Source of the DNA: Corbicula japonica
Taxonomy: Eukaryota; Mollusca; Bivalvia; Venerida; Cyrenidae
Direction: 5' to 3'
DNA: 64,000 nucleotides
NCBI GenBank assembly: GCA_038501625.1
Contig: JAZAYU010001068.1
Coordinates: forward strand, 1-64,000
Position numbers and translations under genes: made by a program
In this document: one piece after another, positions 47,631-60,149 of the stretch
How positions within the stretch are numbered: position 1 is the first letter of the stretch
How the letters are laid out: the number at the start of each line of letters is the position of its first letter
The notes under the pieces: model-generated
What the model saw: the letters and a program-made list of their open reading frames with translations, nothing else
Databases searched by the model: none
Told to the model about the DNA's origin: nothing

Positions 47631-47639
47631 TTGTTCAAG
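47631..47639 (+). CDS. Candidate 9-nt microexon
   Basis: TTGTTCAAG sits between a good acceptor (GATTTTACAG) and donor (GTAACTTC). It is phase 1 at both ends, so inclusion would add three residues without changing frame. Its start resembles the TTGTA... starts of several TSP1 exons. This is speculative without transcripts. Confidence 0.25.
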
Positions 47640-48433
47640 GTAACTTCGATTTTTTAAATTTTATTTGTGAAATAAATCTTTGTGCAATACCAAGAATTGA
47701 TTAAATTTGAATAGCTTTATAGGAATTTCAAGTTTCACTTATGATGAAATTTGAAACAATTACTATGTTGCCACCATTCTGTCAATGTCAATTTCAAATT
47801 ACCTGGTTTCCATTTCAAATTGTTGAATTGTTTCAATTTTCAAAGGTTGAGAAAATAAACGCCAGAGTTTGTCTAAAAAGAAAACATTGGAAACTTTCAA
47901 TTGTTAAGTAAATTCAGCAGACAGTGAGTTACCCAAAACTGCAAGAATGTACTTAGTGCTATTTCGCGATGCAGAATAGTTTCAATACATCAATGCAAAT
48001 AGTAAAAGTGGTAACTTTTTATTTGCAGCTAGTATACATAATAATATATGAATACAGAATTTTATATCTAATGCTTCCAAAGTATCAATTATGTTCACCA
48101 TATCAATAAACTGTAATATAAAAATAAAACTTTACAACAGAATTAAATTAGTTTTTCGTTATATTCATTTGCTATAATCCTGACATTAAAAACGTTAAGA
48201 AGATACCAACAGAATGTTAATGAGCAGCCATTGTTCACTGTAGTATTAGTTTTCGGTTGTCGATTCCGAGAGAGGCTGTGCCTTAGTTCATATTATTTCC
48301 CATGTGTTGTTTTCCTCAAATTAATAACTTTCAAGTAAGGTTTATGTCCTTAATCCCAAATTTTGCAAATTCAGAAATAACAATCAATCATTTTGAAACA
48401 TAATCGTCTAATTGTGATGAAATGCCATGTTAA

Positions 48434-48673
<240 letters not shown>

Positions 48674-49282
48674 TAAAATATCATTATCGAAACTTAGTTC
48701 ACATCGATAAATCAAGAAAAGATAATATTGTTTAGAACTAACTTGTAAATTATTTTAATTCATATTACTTTCTTAAAACATTATCTTTTTGATATACATA
48801 TAAGTATTACCTTTCGATATACATTATCTTGTTCATATATATTTTTATGTATAATAATAGTACACATTAATTGCTAAGTTCTGTTTTATTCTAATACATA
48901 ATTATATTGAAGCTTCATAAACACTGATTGATCAATATCACGCATTACTTTATTCATTTCTTTTCTCTAGGATGAAGTCAAAGTAGGTTATTTAGTCCAA
49001 GTGTTGACATTTTAAATACACTGACCGTGCTATCCTCAGTCTGTATTTTAGTTTTGTTTCTCCGCTATATGGTATTCTGTTTGATTTGTCATATACGCTA
49101 TTTCGTTTCAATGATTTAAATGTTTAAAATAAGTTCACCAGACTAAATATATCAATCAAACCAAACCTGGAATATTTGCATTATAATGTTTTCGTTCTTC
49201 AAAATTAACTTTAAAAGATGTACATTCGTACTTTTATAATCGTACATTATTATCGAAAGTTTCATCTTCTTGTACCTCTTAA

Positions 49283-49464
<182 letters not shown>

Positions 49465-49465
<1 letters not shown>

Positions 49466-49470
49466 ATAAA
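49465..49470 (+). terminator. Polyadenylation signal AATAAA
   Basis: AATAAA overlaps the last base of the SRCR gene's TGA stop. If used, the 3' UTR is nearly absent, as for the sulfatase gene upstream. Confidence 0.35.
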
Positions 49471-50300
49471 CATAATTTAAACTATTTTCGACAATTCCAT
49501 CTCTTGTCGGACAAGTGCACGTTTTAAAAAGATGTAACATAATGACATAATTCATTAATACAGTAATTAATTTAAAAACAATCACCCAAGAGGTCATACA
49601 GTTATGGTTGTGAGTATCGTATTACAATGAACACACGAGGACACTAAAATGAAGTTTTGTTTAGTTTTTTTTTTTGTGAATTTATGAAAAACGATTGTAG
49701 TGTATTTTTAGATCTAGATTTTTTCGGTACTGTTTAACGTGTCGTAATATATGCAAAATAAGATACAAAAGTTCATTGACGGCGTTTTGGAGATGTTTCG
49801 ATAATTTTCTTTTTAACCGCTGATTACACAATAATGACTGTAGACGTCCATTAAAATCATCGGCGGCTGGTTGTATCTAGTGTTTGGTGAAAAATGTTTG
49901 GTATGGCTATAAATATAATTTAATTACACATGTTATTAATTGGAATAATGTAAAACACCTCAAAACGCGAACGTATTGACTAACGAACCATCCAACTAAA
50001 CACATTGCATCATAAAATGTGTTGGTTTTTTTTCGTATCTGCTACAGAATATAGACACGATGGTTGTGCTTATATTCAATAATGCATATTCTTCATTGGT
50101 TTAAAGAACAAACGTTTCTTATTCACCAATAATAAACAAACCGGTTCTTGATTATATAAACTTTATAGAAACAAAAACGATATGATCGGAAAGAAAATAT
50201 GAGTTGTTTTTTTCAAGAAATCACAAACACAAATGAACATAATGTCATCAAATTGTAATGACTGTGTGCAACTTTTAAAAAAATACTCGTCCTTCATACC
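49471..50300. other. Intergenic, nothing recognised
   Basis: AT-rich sequence downstream of the SRCR gene with no supported feature. Confidence 0.45.
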
Positions 50301-50309
50301 ACTTTTGAG

Positions 50310-51110
50310 TAAAGACCCGATTACGACCCGCCGTGCTTGCAAGTGCGTGCTGTCTACTTGCAAAACGTGGGCCAAATTTAGGGTGAGTACCGCCTCCGTA
50401 GCAAATTTAGAGCATAGGAACTTTCTATGTGTTCGAGCTGCGGGCTTGCTGCGGATTAACCCCCAGTACGAATCACGCGCGTGCCCTGTACGTCCATGCA
50501 TAACGCACTTTCTCCGCGAGTCTGTAAAATATCCCTATTGTCACTTGCTCCACGAGCCGCGCACGTAATTAGTGCGTCGTCAGTGCGAGGTCTATGCTTA
50601 CTAGGCACTTTTTCATTTCCACTTTCTAAAACACGCACAAGCTCAGGTGGACCTTAAGGAGCAAGTACGTGCTCCGCACTTACAACGCACGGTGTGCGCA
50701 CTGACCTCTGCCGACGGTTGAAAGCAAGCATATGTCATCTAGATGCCACCGAAGAAGGCAGCGAGAACAGCAGCCGAAATAAACTCACGTTTACCGCACT
50801 TGCACACACTTACAACGGGCTTGAGAAGCGCATGTAAGTACTGCCTTCGTACGTACACATGGCAATCGCACGAGGATCTTACAATGTAAGCACGTTGTCA
50901 GCACGTACAACTCGCTAAACACCTACGCAACGTACGATGCATGCAACCGCTTACCCCTAGACGTGGCGTGCAGGCCTCCTACTCACACCTTGCGCATTAT
51001 GAGTGTGACGTAATTCCTCTCTGCTCTTGTCACGTCCTACCCCAAAACGCCGCGAACGTTATCTTCCGAAAATTAATTACCGACAAAAATAGACGCTTGG
51101 CGGGTTGTGA
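50310..51110. other. CpG-rich block of unknown identity
   Basis: About 800 bp with visibly higher GC and many CpG dinucleotides compared with the AT-rich surroundings. It contains recurrent words such as 'GCACTTACAACG', 'CTTGCA' and 'CACGTAC' in both orientations. Overlapping frames of 111-112 codons on both strands (50163-50568) reflect high GC rather than a recognised protein. It could be an unmethylated regulatory island, or part of a GC-rich mobile element with no visible ends. Confidence 0.5.
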
Positions 51111-51903
51111 TCGGGACTTAATTCTACTTCATTGTCTTATCACAATAATTTGTTCAGTTCATCATTAATTTCTAGTTCTTCTCTGCTTTGCTTTAAAACT
51201 ATTGTAAAACTATATGCGTATAATTAGGCTCTCATAAAATATTGTTGATCATCTGTGAAACACGTGTTTTAGTCCTAAGTGTTTGTAAGGGGGTAAATAT
51301 AGATTGTTTTTTATCCTATAGTATTTCAAAGTTGTGAATTGGCAGATTTCTTTTATTTCCTGAATATAATATATGTGCTCTTTATCCGAGAATATCCATT
51401 ATAAAGTACAGGTCATGTTTTTTTAGAATTGTGTGTTGTTTTCCTCTAATTTATACTCATCAAAAATAAAAACTGTCCTGGTTTTATCCTTATATTCTTA
51501 TTAAGATAGTTGCATTCAATGATAAGCGATTTAACTGGGGTATAATATGTTAATCTCATGTTTTAACCATAATCTTCCACACCAAGAACTGAGCATCTGT
51601 GCATTGAATGACAATTCTTTAGGAAATCAAAACACTATATTTTCCATCAATCACTAGCTATTTTATCGTCAACAAGACATTATACTAACAGCACATTAGT
51701 ATACACGAGAGGAAGAAAGCTAAAACTCTAGTGTGTATTTAACATTAAGTAAAAAAAAATGTTTAAAAAATATCAGAGAATATAGCGATTTTCATGACAA
51801 GTCACTGTGTTATGAATGACAGATTAACTCAAGAAACGCGTTTTATTAATTTGTCTTCGTCCAACTTACTTAGTTACTGTTTATACACAAACTAAAAATA
51901 CTT
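51111..51903. other. Intergenic, nothing recognised
   Basis: AT-rich, no supported feature. Confidence 0.45.
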
Positions 51904-51904
51904 A

Positions 51905-52078
51905 AAGAAATAAGAAATAAGAAACGCAACTTCTTTAAACACAAAGTATATTTCGTGTGAAATGAAGTTGCGTTTCTAATTTCTTAAATTATATGTAATA
52001 TAGTTAAATAAATTAAAAACGCAACTTCATTAAACATGAAAATATTTCGTTAGTAAAGAAGATGCGTTTCTTTATTCT
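51905..52078. repeat. Two tandem hairpins, AAACGCAACTTC stems
   Basis: Hairpin 1 (about 51905-51987) pairs AGAAACGCAACTTC with GAAGTTGCGTTTCT. Hairpin 2 (about 52014-52076) pairs AAACGCAACTTC with GAAGATGCGTTTCT. Loops are related ('TTTAAACACAAAGTATATTT' and 'ATTAAACATGAAAATATTTC'). The stems are better conserved than expected for drifting AT-rich DNA. Confidence 0.8.
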
Positions 52079-52141
52079 TTTAGGATATTTTGCGCATGCG
52101 ATAACAGTTCAATAGGAACCTGCTATAAATGAAACCCATTA

Positions 52142-52327
52142 AGGAGTAGTGCTAGATAATGTTGTATTTCCATGTGCATCAGATGATAGATTCACCGACA
52201 GATTAAGTTTCCATAAATTTCCGAAATATTATAACTTGAGAAAGGAAAGAATAGTGAAAAGAAGAATAGATCAGGGTCCATTTTTATGTGAGATTTACCT
52301 GTATAATCTAGAAGAGCATATCAAATA
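52142..52327 (+). pseudogene. THAP-domain-like coding relic
   Basis: An open frame without a suitable ATG contains 'CASDDRFTDRLSFHKFPKYY' then 'LRKERIVKRRIDQGPF'. SFHKFP plus a following LRK-x-W/I-type helix is the hallmark of THAP zinc-finger domains, which occur in host DNA-binding proteins and P-element-like transposases. The usual first Cys and the late C..H pair are not in place. The expected Trp after LRK is missing, and the frame ends in a stop at about 52327. It is probably a relic or an isolated exon. Confidence 0.5.
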
Positions 52328-52561
52328 AAATATAACTGTGATTATTTACCACACTATAATATAAACTGAAGTTAAACTTACGATAAATGTTTGTTCTTTG
52401 TCTGATATTTCCATTATTTTATAGTCAAGCAGCTGTTAATGCAAATATTACAATTATTCTAATTTCATATATGACTTTTACCGTAAATATTTAACTAAAA
52501 CATTGTTTTCCATAACTTCTTCAACTGTAGTATGTTAAAATGTTATAAGAGATTATGACTT

Positions 52562-52774
52562 AATTTTTTTTAATGGACTCTACAAGCATACGAGTAAAGT
52601 TCTTGGTTTAAGCACTGAGGCTGCTATTGGCTCAGATGTTGTTCTATGCCGCATTGCTTCATTTGTCACTCGTCACTCTGGAATAAAGGTCTTCCAGTCG
52701 ACACCATCTCCACGTACAGGATTGAACAGTGTAGATTTCACTTCTTGTGGAGTTGATGAAAATGCAGACTGAGT
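52562..52774 (+). pseudogene. Unidentified coding-like fragment
   Basis: An open frame of about 70 codons lacking an ATG reads 'GLYKHTSKVLGLSTEAAIGS', 'HSGIKVFQSTPSPRTGLNSV' and 'DENAD' then stops. Its balanced composition looks protein-like compared with surrounding AT-rich DNA. It lies about 240 bp after the THAP-like fragment and could be from the same degraded gene. No family is recognised. Confidence 0.3.
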
Positions 52775-54576
52775 GGGTACTAACAATTACTTACCGACCG
52801 GTTGTTTTTTGTTTCCTGTATTTTCTGCAAGTAAAAGCACAACTGGATTACCATCAACTACTTGAATTGAAATTAGAATAACTATGGTTCAGACTGTTTC
52901 ATGAAGTAACTTTCTTCTACAGTAGGTCAAGTTATTTATTAAACCCCCGATGAGAAAGATTCAATCCATGAAATAAAAAAAACAAACTAAGGGATCAAGA
53001 CTATCAAATTATTCGTTTATTGTACCAACTTAGCAAGTGTTCCTTGTAGGAAGTAGTGTTGGAAAATTGACAGACTGTAGTGGAAATGTTTGTTTGGCCT
53101 AAGAATTGAAAGCAGGGTACAGATGTAAAGGTTGTAAACTTATTGAAAGGTTATAGTGTACCAAACATAAGAGCTAATAATAAGAATGACTAGGTAAATC
53201 ATTTTACCTGATAAGCTATTAATGTAATGTTCACAATAATATTTGAAACCTCTGTCTAGAGATTTCTTCCCAATGATCTTGTGGTACTACTTATGTTACT
53301 TTTAACAACAGTAAATGAAATATCTGGAATTAAGATAAATCTTGAGTGATATAGGATGCCATAGCTTTGGAATGTTAACAATCTGCTTGCTCACTCAGCC
53401 TCGTTTGTGAAAATCACTTTATATTCATGAGACGATATTAGTCTATACATAGTAGGTACTTTGTCTTGTTTCAGCTCAACACTGATTTTAAATGTTGTTA
53501 TTTGTACACTGTGTGTAGTTGAAATATCACTCTCAGATGAAGAAGCCAGCGTACAAGCATTAGCGCTATTAAGCTATTGAGTTTGAATATAAATATACTA
53601 TATTTATTCGTCGCAATATAATTACATTATTCTAAGCCTTATCAGCAGGTGTTACAAAAAATCGGTCTCGAATTCCCCTTTTCAAATGCCGAAAGTTAAA
53701 ACGAGGTCGTGGTGGTAATAAAGCTATCATGTTTCTTTTATAAAAGGATAAGTGTTTTTTTTTCTATTAGAAAGAGCATTAGGCTCGGCATGTTCTCGTT
53801 TGCACCATTTATTGCAAAAAGAGTTAAAAGACTCTGCAATTTCCGCACAACGTCGATGTCTGATGGAATTCTTTATTTCCGTACTTTAAACATTTAATTA
53901 CGTATCCTATAGTCTTTGCTAACATTTAGATCCCCTGTAACTTCATTACCGGCAGGTTGATAGCAACATTTCTCTAAATCCGAAATAATTGTGTTGTAAT
54001 TGAAAATAATATTGTGTTTCTAGTTGGCTTGTTGTGTTTATAACAAACGATGGGTGTTTCAGTGTTCTCGAAATAATTAGGTATTTCTGATTCAACAGTT
54101 TTATCATAAAATTTAATTTGACAGTCAATAAATCTATTCCTTAATTTAAAAACAAAAACAGGAAATGTCTATAGTGATCGGATTCCAAGTCGATTTGTGA
54201 TCTGAGAACATGTTGAGTGTAACACTGAGTAAGGTTTGAAACTTCATGAAGTGGATGAGTCCTTTCATGTTTAACAATATCATCGGCTTCCTTATCCACT
54301 TTCCGTAAACTTGATATTGAAAGAGAAGCCAAACATGAAAGCATAACGTGTCTACCAGAATGTTACAAACTATTTTAAAAGCCAATAATTGAACATTGAA
54401 CTAGAGACTTTCTTTTAATGTTACAATATTATATTGAAATTCGTGTGGTTGTTTATTCATACACGAGAAAAGAAAATAAATGCGACAACATCTGTATAGT
54501 TCTTCATATTATCTTTTCTGATATGACATAGGCCTAAAGTAATCATGGAGAAATCCGATCGACCTTTTTGTACGGT
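52775..54576. other. Intergenic, nothing recognised
   Basis: AT-rich. Short frames on both strands at 54141-54385 show no recognisable domain. Confidence 0.45.
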
Positions 54577-54655
54577 TGTCTCGTTTAGCTCAATTGGTTG
54601 AGTCGTCGGAATTGCAGGGCTAGGCGGTATCGCCTTGTCGGTCTGCTCCCAGGTA
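54577..54655 (+). mobile_element. tRNA-derived SINE head
   Basis: It reads GTCTCGTTTAGCTCAATTGG with an A box (TTAGCTCAATTGG), then 'AGGGCTAGGCGGTATCGCC' and a B-box-like 'GTCGGTCTGCTCCC'. It belongs to the same family as the two minus-strand copies at 8628-8960. Confidence 0.65.
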
Positions 54656-57600
54656 GATGCAATATCACTTATAATATTTTTACAAGGCAACTGCTCTTGA
54701 AAACATGCACTGTAGAATACCCAATTTTTATTCGACTATTCGCCATTTCTTGATGAGTAACCTAACAATAGCGATGTACGAAGACGGGGGTCTTTGCTGA
54801 ATATATATACAATGCATTATAATTTGTTCTTTTCTGAAAGTATCTCATCGAATAATTTTGGAAGAAGAATATCCACAAGATGTTAATCTAGAGCTGGGGA
54901 GCAACTATTTCCACAAGCTACACCTTCGTGCGAACGGCATGCATTTCACTGACAAAGACGGTTGATGTGCTCAGAGATCTACGGCAATGTGTGCCTTAAA
55001 TGGTCCTCGCATATACGTCATGTGACATCCCTTTAAGTTATAACGTTTCATTTGTGTGTACACTTTTTATGTTCTTATTCATATTTTGGACTGTTTGACG
55101 CAATATTAGCGAAAACACGTCCTTTTTGGTGTTCCTTAATATGAGATAACATTCTTCCTTCTTGAATATAGCAACTTACGCACACGTCACAATCAAATTT
55201 CCGTCTCGTTAGATGGCTCTTCTGAAATATATATCAATAATCATTGTTAACATGCTGCTCTTTAAACAATTACTAGTTTTAATATTTTGCAGTCCAATAT
55301 TTAAAGAAGAATTAATAACGAATATTAGCAGAACAAATAGAGCAAGTCATTCAAGGCGAAATAAAAGAAAGCTTACAGCTTTTTTTTTATTTACAAAAAT
55401 ATCGGCCTATAAATAAAGTAGCTCTGCCAAACCCGCTTGTACTCTATTTGCCGAAATCCGTTCAAATGGAGAACTCGAATGTTAATTGTATTTATTTCGT
55501 CTGCTTTGTTTTGGCAATGAGTCTTTGTTCAAAGAAAGAAGTAACAACAAGGATTGTTTTTCTTGGTAGGTCGAGCGATCTTTTCAAACTTCCTTTCTGT
55601 TTCCGTCAGTTAAGAGAAACTTTGGGTTACTTGATAGAATGTTTTAAAGAACAAGAGTAATCATTAAGTAGTGTAGGTAAGTATTTAAAGTGTTTTGTGA
55701 TAAGTGAACAGTATAACAGGAAAATGGCGTTACATGTTGAAGTGAACAGACTATTTGTTGCGTTAAGTGATCCTTAAAAGTGAAGATACTGTAAGACTAA
55801 ACAAGAAGATAATTATGTGATAATGTTCCCTCTTTCGTTGTTTCAAGTACTCAACTACTTCCGCAAATAAACATACCTCTGATCATATAGAGGAAAATAT
55901 AAAAAAAGAAATTAATCAAACAAAGTAACTCGTTCTTTACATTTAATGTATTCATTTCAAAATTGAGAATATAAGTGAGGCTTATTATTATAATAAGATG
56001 TTTGTCAATATGGTCAATATTCATACATCCGACTATACGCGTGTTCGTGAAACCAGTTAGCAGAAACGTTCACCTTAAGTTAGCGACAGAATCAAAAACC
56101 TTTTTTTCATTCCAGTAAGTATAAATACAATTTACTAACTTTTTTAATAAAAAAATACGACAAAACGCGGGAAATGACGTTATACGGCAACGTTCCAACG
56201 TCTTTCGTTCTGTACGAAAGAGCTCATAGTTGGTACAACGTGAAAGCTCATGTTCTATTCATAAATCAAAGTCGTTTTTAAAACGAGTTCTCGGAAAACC
56301 TGAAGGTCGTGCTTTTGTTGTTGTTTTACGCATTTTGGTGTATTCAAATTAATTGTGCAATATTATTTTTCTAACTGTTTATACATCATCGAGAAATAAT
56401 GAAATACTCTTTTTTATTAAGCCCCGGTCACATTATATCAAAAAAAGGATTCTTTAGGCTTTGGGCCCAGCCACTCGGAAGGTACATTTACAACTCACAA
56501 GACTCAGTTATTGTTTTCCAATAAACAATCGAAACGGCAATACCGCTTATTCAAAATGTAAAACCCAACGTGTCAAATATTTTACAGAAACCGTATTATA
56601 GTTTTAAACTTTAGTTTTGTTTAATAAGGAGAAAAATACATTTTCGTGTACACTTAACAACTTTGCTAAGTATACAACTTCGTACTGGGGCATTACTGGT
56701 TTGATTTTTGGCTATTGCCAAAAAAAACTTTTAATAAACCATGCCATCTGATTAATAAGTAAAACTTCATTCGAAATGACAGGCAACTGACTGCTCAAAT
56801 CATACAGAATACTGACACCCACAATATTCACAAAATCAGTTAATACAGCGTATGTTTAACTTAATAAAAGAATTATGCGAACATATAAATTTACATTTGG
56901 AACCTAAAAATATGCTATTCATCTTTTGCTGTTAAATTAAGTTCATTTCGTTCTAATGTTAATGTTTTATAGCTGGTAATAATCCTACCCCCTTTTTCAG
57001 CAAGTCAGTTTGAATGCATAAAATGTAGTCTTTTAGTTTTCCAATATGCCTGTTAAAACCGACCAGTTTTTCTTATAAATCAGTTCAGTATTTATTGCAT
57101 TTTTATTGAAAGTTTTAAAGCAATAATTCAATTATCAAGCGAGTAATGCCCAAGTTCGAAGGTGTATACTTAGAAAACTTGTTAAGTGTTTATTCTCATT
57201 TTTCATGGCCCGTTAATATAATGTTCTGTCTAGTGATTAATTCAATATGTTCAATCCTGATACAATACTGTTGAGTAGTTTCATAATTATGCTTTGTCGA
57301 AGCAGGGTATTACTGATGGATTCATTCATTATGATAAATGCGGGAAACGTATTGATAACGGTTAATGGTGGGTAGTATTCAACTTTTCCCTATTCACTTT
57401 AATCGTTGACATTTGAAAATGCATTGATTTGTTAGACGTTGAAACGCGGATGACCCTATTTTGGTGCATGCGCGTAGCTAGCCTACTATTCATGTGGATT
57501 TATAATTGTCCAGTAGGGGGTGGGGGCCGGGGATACGCCCCCCATACTCTGATTTTCTACAATGGTGCAATGGTGCAATCCGTTGCATTCTGGATGTTCT

Positions 57601-58055
57601 GAGGTGAAGCATGTGGATTCATGCGTATAGGCAGCTAAGCGCCTGTCTTGCATTACATTCATTATTGATTGTTTTGTTTGCGTGTAGAAGATGTGGAAGC
57701 AACACTGACAAAACGAAAAAAAAGTGTTTGCAGTAACTTCACACCAACTTCCTTTAGATTTCTTGAATCTAAATGAACTTAAATTACAATTCATATTTGT
57801 CACGTTGACTACATACCGGTCGCTATGAGAACTTGTCAGGTTTCTAAAATGCTGCAATAATTCCTGATATAAAATGCAGGTACTCTAAATTAATACTTTA
57901 CTTAGACCAGACCACCTTACCTTAAAATTTACATTAACAAGAATACGTTTGCCGGGATTAAAGAAACAGAATTATGTCCTTTTTTAAGATTACCGTACAA
58001 AACTCCATAATGGCTGAAAACCCTTCAACGTGGTGAAGCAAACAGATACGCACAT
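54656..58055. other. Intergenic, nothing recognised
   Basis: Mostly AT-rich unique-looking DNA. A 123-codon minus-strand frame at 57486-57857 has no visible domain, signal peptide or splice context and is not called. Confidence 0.45.
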
Positions 58056-58058
58056 TAT

Positions 58059-58215
58059 TTATAGGGTTAATCACTAAATATGCAGAGCGGTGTAGAATAT
58101 CATATCGGTATCCTTTATGTTTGCATTAATAGAAAAATTTTACACAGACCAGGAAAAATTTCAATTGCCCTTTATCCGCATTAATTTATTAATAAAATAT
58201 GCAAAGCAATGCCTA
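58059..58215 (-). mobile_element. Reverse-transcriptase element fragment
   Basis: Blocks 'GGGTTAATCACTAAATATGC' and 'AGAGCGGTGTAGAATATCAT' correspond to 60590-60635 in the larger relic. 'TGCCCTTTATCCGCATTAAT' corresponds to about 60690. This is a second, more decayed and 5'-truncated copy in the same orientation. Confidence 0.6.
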
Positions 58216-58684
58216 AGAAACACCAGAATAGTGGTGTAATTTGTTACACTGTGTAGATGTCATTTTAGCCAGACATTTTATTGTTTACTTTTATCTTCAA
58301 TTTTTTTCACATTTTTTTTCAAAGTGAATTTTAAAAAGAAACAATTGGCTCAAAACTCCTAACGAATATTAATACATTCCATTCGAAACACAGAGTTTAA
58401 GGCAAACTTGTGTCGTTTGTTTTGTCAATATTTTGTCTTTTGTTTTTTTCTTTCTTTTGTCGGTTATATGTGTTATTTGTTTATAGTTTCGAATTTTCCT
58501 ATCATTGGACTTTCCGTTTAATAAAGAGTTCATATGAGTCTTAAGTTGGTTTCCTAGGTAAAGTTAAGGAAATACCTTGTTAACATTAGTAGAAGCCACT
58601 TTTAATTTAAACGTTGTAATAATTGTGTATGTCGACATTGACATTGACACGAACGTTTTATTATTTTAAATTTCAGTCTATTCA
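58216..58684. other. Spacer, nothing recognised
   Basis: AT-rich spacer between the retroelement fragment and the minisatellite. Confidence 0.4.
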
Positions 58685-59950
58685 AACATTCGGTGTGTGA
58701 TCTTCTTCTATTGTACTATAATATTGCCCTTCTGCTGGTCCATGTCGGTGTGTAACCTTCATTTATTGTACTATAATATTGCCCTTCTGGTGGTCCATGC
58801 CGATGTGTAACCTTCATCTATTGTAGTATAATATTGCCCTTCTGCTGGTCCATGTCGGTGTGTAACCTTCATCCATTGTACTATATTATTATTTGCCTCT
58901 CTGCTGTTCCATGTCGGTGTGTAACCTTCATCTATTGTACTATACTATTCCCCTTCTGCTGGTCCATGTCGGTGTGTAACCTTCATCTATTGTACTATAT
59001 TATTATTTGCCTCTCTGCTGGTCCATGGCGGTGTGTGTTACCTTCATTTATTGTACTATAATATTGCCCTTCTGCTGGTCCATGTCGGTGTGTAACCTTC
59101 AACTATTGCACTAAAATATTGCCATTCTGCTGGTCCATGTCGATGTGTAACCTTCATCTATTGTACTATAATATTGCCCTTCTGCCTGTCCATGTCGATG
59201 TGTAACCTTCATCTACTGTATTATATTATTATCTGCCTCTCTGCTGGTCCATGTCGGTGTGTAACCTTCATCTTTTGTACTATATTATTATTTGCCTCTC
59301 TGTTGGTCCATGTCGGTGTTAACCATCTATTGTACTATATTATTATTCGTCTCGCTGTTGGTCCATGTCGGTGTGTAATCTTCATCTATTTTACTATAAT
59401 ATAGCCCTTCTGCTGGTCCATAGCGGTGTGTAACCTTCATATATTGTACTATAATATTGCCCTTCTGCTGGTCAATGTCGGTGTGTAACCTTCATCTATT
59501 GTACTATGGTATTGCCTTTCTGCTGGTCCATGTCGGTGTGTAACCTTCATCTATTTACTGTATTATTGCCCTTCTGCTGGTCCATGTCGGTGTGTAACTT
59601 TCATCTATTGAACTATATTATTATTTGCCTCTCTGCTTGCCCATGGAGGTGTGTGACCTTCATCTATTGTACTATAATATTGCCCTTGTGCTGGTCAAGG
59701 TCGGTGTGTAACCTTCATCTATTGTACTTTATTATTGCCCTTCTGCTGGTTAACGTCGGTGTGTAACCTTCTTCTATTGTACTTTATGATGGTTTGCCTC
59801 TCTGCTGGTCCATGTCGGTGTGTAACCTTCATCTATTGTGCTATATTATTGCCCTTCTGCTGGTGAACGTCGGTGTGTAACCTTCTTCTATTTTACTGTA
59901 TGATTGTTTGCCTCTCTGCTGGTCCATGTCGGTGCTGGTCAACGTGAAGA
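58685..59950 (+). repeat. ~55-61 bp minisatellite (CTGCTGGTCCATGTCGG)
   Basis: About twenty units of 'CTGCTGGTCCATGTCGGTGT', 'GTAACCTTCATCTATTGTAC' and 'TATAATATTGCCCTT'. Some units carry a 5-6 bp longer spacer ('TATATTATTATTTGCCTCT'). Three overlapping repeat-derived frames (58834-59766) give a Cys/Trp-rich repetitive peptide, but they shift frame and stop as unit length changes, so coding is unlikely. Confidence 0.93.
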
Positions 59951-60149
59951 AATCTGTAATTGTGTTTGTGGCTACTTTTTATTTGGTGATTGATCTGTTT
60001 TATTTGAGACTTTATCAATTTATATTGTTTTAAAATAATATTTTAGTGTTTGGGCACATCTCTTCTACACAGTCAAGAAGAAGAGAGGGGGAGAGAGCAT
60101 GGTTAATAAAATAATCAGTTTCAAAAAAGACACCACTAACGATAAACAA

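Noticed and set aside
50163..50568. Overlapping 111- and 112-codon frames on opposite strands
   Set aside because: Both arise from low stop-codon density in the CpG-rich block; neither resembles a known protein.
57486..57857. 123-codon minus-strand frame
   Set aside because: No domain, signal peptide or splice sites recognised; composition fits chance in slightly GC-richer DNA.
58834..59766. Three long repetitive plus-strand frames rich in Cys and Trp
   Set aside because: They are translations of the 55-61 bp minisatellite; unit-length changes shift and stop the frame, and there is no start or splice context.
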